Shown: piece by piece, positions 61,248-64,000 of the stretch
Layout of the letters: each line of letters begins with the position of its first letter
Numbering within the stretch: position 1 is the stretch's first letter
Source: Sipunculus nudus
Lineage: Eukaryota > Annelida > Sipuncula > Golfingiida > Sipunculidae
DNA: 64,000 nt
Assembly: GCA_026874595.1 (NCBI GenBank)
Contig: CM049315.1
Span: 39,326,164-39,390,163 of the forward strand
Reading direction: 5' to 3'
The notes under the pieces: model-generated
What the model was told of the DNA's origin: nothing
Database searches by the model: none
The model's input: the letters and a program-made list of their open reading frames with translations, nothing else
Program-made: the position numbers and the translations under genes

Positions 61248-62174
61248 AAGCAGAAGATCATTATACTTGAATTAATCAAACGCCGCAAAGTACTGGACCC
61301 GCCACTGTCACTCATCGGTAACGCTGACCAGACGCCGCTAACATTTGATCTACCTGCCGATACAGCTGTGGAAAAGAAGGGAGCGAACACAGTATCAATC
61401 CATACGACTGGTAATGAAAAAAACAGGTTCACAGTCATGCTGGCCTGCATGGCAGATTGCACTAAATAACCCCCGTACGTGGTTTTCAAACGGAAAACCA
61501 TGCCCAAAGGTGTAAAATTCCCGAGCAGTGTACACGTGCGCGTACAGTCTAAAGGCTAGATGGACGATACCCTGATGAAAGATTGGATTGATAGCGTGTG
61601 GGGGAATTGCGCGGGCGGCCTCACAAAGAAAGAGAATAGCCTATTAGTGTTAGATGCTTTCAGATGCCACCGCAACCCGGCCGTACTGCAACATCTGAAG
61701 CAAGTGCACAAGACGGAGGTGGCGATAATCCCTGGCGGGATGACGTCGATACTACAGCCGCTGGACGTAGGTGTCAACAGGCCTATGAAGACGCTACTGA
61801 AATCTTAATTCGGGCGAGTGGATGCAGCACGGGGCTAAGACATTTACAAAGGGAGGTCGTATGCGTGCCCCAGACCTAGTGACCATCGTACAGTGGATCA
61901 AGGACGCGTGGGGCGAGCTTGATAAGAATATCATCATCAGATCCTTCAAGTGCTGTTGCATTTCGAACGCCCTTGACGGCACAGAAGATGATATCCTATG
62001 GATGATATCCTATGGAGTAATAAAGACGAGGAAGAGACTGCAGAAAGCTCGGATGATGAAAACGACACGGATGAAATGTATTTTGCGGATGAAGAGGTGA
62101 TGTCATCAGAACAAATCATGCAGTTGTTCTTACTGTCCGACGACGAAGAGTTTGAAGGTTTTGAGAGACAATAA
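61248..62174 (+). pseudogene. Dead pogo/Tigger-family DDE transposase, C-terminal two thirds
   Basis: The frame passes through IGNADQTPLTF, TTGNEKNRFTVMLACMA, PPYVVFKRKTMPKGVKFPS, SLLVLDAFRCH, IPGGMTSILQPLDV, CCISNALDGTEDDILW and an acidic tail, the order of the DDE_1 catalytic domain. The three catalytic aspartates (ADQTP, LDAF, QPLDV) remain. The N-terminal CENP-B-type DNA-binding region is missing. Defects: stops at 61467-61469 and 61557-61559, a frameshift near 61800-61822 and a 14-bp duplication (61987-62000/62001-62014). The last two cancel in frame. Confidence 0.88.
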
Positions 62175-62345
62175 ATGAACTGTATTGATTTGCTACTCTT
62201 TGGTGACTTAATAATATATGGAACCACATGTATGTATTGATCATCTGAATATGCATGTATTGATAATAAATGAACTATATTGATTTGCTACTCTTTGGTG
62301 ACTTGATACTTTATGCAACCACATGCATATATATTGATCATTAAC
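62171..62345 (+). repeat. Tandem duplication of 95 bp after the transposase stop
   Basis: ATAAATGAACTRTATTGATT starts at 62171 and 62266. Both continue GCTACTCTTTGGTGACTT. The second copy is partial. Confidence 0.85.
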
Positions 62346-62579
62346 TATTCATATCTTTAGTATGATATCATATGCAGTCATATGCGTTGTGTAAAACATG
62401 TCAAATAAAATGGCTTTTTTTCTGACGTAAAATGTTCTATAAGTTTTCATGTGTGAAAAAAAAGATTGTTAGAAATACACACGTTTATTATGTTTTTAAA
62501 TCAAATTTTCTGTGATGTTTAATATCCACAACGGGGTTTCATTTTAAGCATATATATATGTATATATATATTTAACTAA

Positions 62580-63460
62580 CTATAATAAAATACCCTAGGT
62601 TTGTAATAAATTTATAACACATCTCCGGGATATCATTAATTTACACAGCCGTTCAAACTGTCCATGCTTGCACAATAGGGTAATTAATTATTAATTATTA
62701 ATTAACTTAGGAAACCACCAGGCAATCATTCCTCCCTTGGCTCAAGTTGTTTAAATAGTAATTAGTGTATCACGGAACATTTCCCACGGACAAGGACTGA
62801 CAGGTGCAGGTATATCAGGTAGAAATGATCCCCTTTTGTGATTTAACACCACATGTAAAAATATGCGCCATCTGCCGACAGACATTGACATCAAAGGAGG
62901 TCAGCCAAGCAATATACCATCATGCATATTTCACAACGGCGATCTTCTATTGTAAGCCATACTTAAGATATATTTTAAGTATCTGAAATGAAAAAAAGTG
63001 AATCAAATCAATAATTATGTTGTTTTAATGCAAAATTTGTACAAGCAAGGAGTTTACAGGACTGGAGTAACAACTGTCAGAAGCCCTGCCAGGTCGCGAG
63101 TGTCAGTCGTGCGCTAATTGCAATTAAGACATGATAAGCCCATTAACTCTATTGTGCGCCTATTGTGCCGCGGTGTCAGGCGCAGCGGCGGCACGGCCTT
63201 TGATAAAGCGAGCCTGCTAGATGTTACTTCTGCGGCCCGCTGTAGCTCGCTGAAGCGGAGAGCGATATATCCAGTAACTGAGCAGTAAATCACTGGAATA
63301 ACATTGACCGGAATTAGGAATGCGCAAATGGTTTATTTTGTCAAGAATTATGCGCAACAAATATATCTAGAGACGTCTCGTGTTGAGGAATCACTTGACC
63401 AATTTTGGATAGATGCGGATACTCTACATCAACTTATGCCGTGATTCATGACGGACGACT
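62580..63460. promoter_or_regulatory. Candidate cis-regulatory region, GC-richer and rich in homeodomain-type motifs
   Basis: A run of TAATTAATTATTAATTA (62681-62702), GCTAATTGCAATTAAG (about 63112), CCTTTGATAAAG and several GC-rich segments occur without an open frame. The composition differs sharply from the surrounding AT-rich introns. This is inference from composition and motifs only. Confidence 0.3.
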
Positions 63461-63829
63461 GGTAAGTGTTAACCTTACTTTCCCTGAATAACTTCGGAAT
63501 TATAAAAAATTCCATCAGTTCCCACACTTCTGACTTATATTAATAATTGGCCATGTATCATAGTATTCCGACGATAAAAAAAGATTTTTAGCTTATGCTC
63601 GGATGACTTTCATTTTGATGGATAACAGCGAGCCATTGTCCGCTCTGTCACTGACGGCGTTGTTCTCGTATTATCGCCCATATGTACCGCAGCCAAGCTA
63701 TAGCTCAGGCGTCTTTAGCAACGAAACCTTCACACACGTTTCCCACACATATGGAAATATGGTGTTCAAACTTATGATTGTTTAAAAATTTATATTAAGT
63801 ACCGGAGATAAAATTGGGGAGAAACTTAC

Positions 63830-63995
63830 TCCTCCTTGTCACAATAATGCCGAAGTCACGCCGAAGGGGGGTCTCTCGCGCTGTATCAATTAGCACCGGG
63901 CTTATCAGCGGCATCTCTTTGTGCCTTAGAACAGCGAGTTTTATGACCCCCGTCAGCAACATCCGACACGGCCAGACTCTCACTTGATACTCCAT
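63830..63995 (-). other. Possible exon ending in a consensus splice donor, minus strand
   Basis: The minus strand reads to AGGAGGA|GTAAGT at 63830, a strong donor. The frame is open from an ATG at 63995 (MEYQVRVWPCRML, RHKEMPLISPVL, DFGIIVTRR) for 55 codons. No homology is recognised. It could be a first exon or a conserved noncoding block. It runs to the window edge. Confidence 0.25.
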
Positions 63996-64000
63996 CCCTG

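Overview
The window reads as animal nuclear DNA: AT-rich, intron-containing, full of (AT)n tracts, inverted-repeat transposons, MITEs and SINE-like pieces. The gene content (a divergent IP3-receptor paralogue, an Arrowhead/Lhx6/8-class LIM-homeobox gene, a small C-type lectin) and the abundant TTTTAGCTCAGCTGACT / GTCCGTCCGTC repeat family suggest a lophotrochozoan, most likely a bivalve mollusc. The species is inference.

Layout. 1-9190: two nested long-inverted-repeat (foldback) transposons, the host carrying a central tandem array of palindromic ~117-bp units. 9.2-16.6 kb: gene-poor, with microsatellites, a SINE, a GGTTCTTT-type repeat and degraded non-LTR retrotransposon 3' ends. 16642-18177 (-): a three-exon secreted C-type-lectin-like gene, probably damaged. 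18.2-24.1 kb: noncoding, with a CRE-containing tandem repeat and one tRNA-Cys(GCA). 24146-25198 (+): an intact, apparently intronless LIM-homeodomain gene. 25.2-27.7 kb: its 3' flank and another SINE-like element. 27.75 kb to beyond the right edge (+): an inositol 1,4,5-trisphosphate receptor-like gene. Thirteen coding exons (33365-58262) encode about 394 N-terminal residues, including a 21-nt microexon. A putative TATA box and noncoding first exon lie at 27.75-27.89 kb.

Its introns hold most of the remaining structure: a 1.73-kb tandem duplication ending at a perfect 108-bp palindrome, a hAT-type MITE with three copies of its 8-bp target site, a ~155-bp tandem array, and a 3.46-kb foldback element with terminal subrepeats. 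Right of the last visible exon are minisatellites, a dead pogo/Tigger transposase (61.25-62.17 kb) and a GC-richer stretch with homeodomain-like motifs that may be regulatory (62.6-63.5 kb).

Main biological points. The receptor-like protein keeps the N-terminal suppressor/MIR architecture but lacks the RTTGR phosphate-binding loop of classical IP3 receptors. The LIM-homeobox gene is a single exon and stops immediately after its homeodomain. The two nested foldback elements can be resolved to a TTATAA target duplication because the undamaged arm of the host preserves the empty site.
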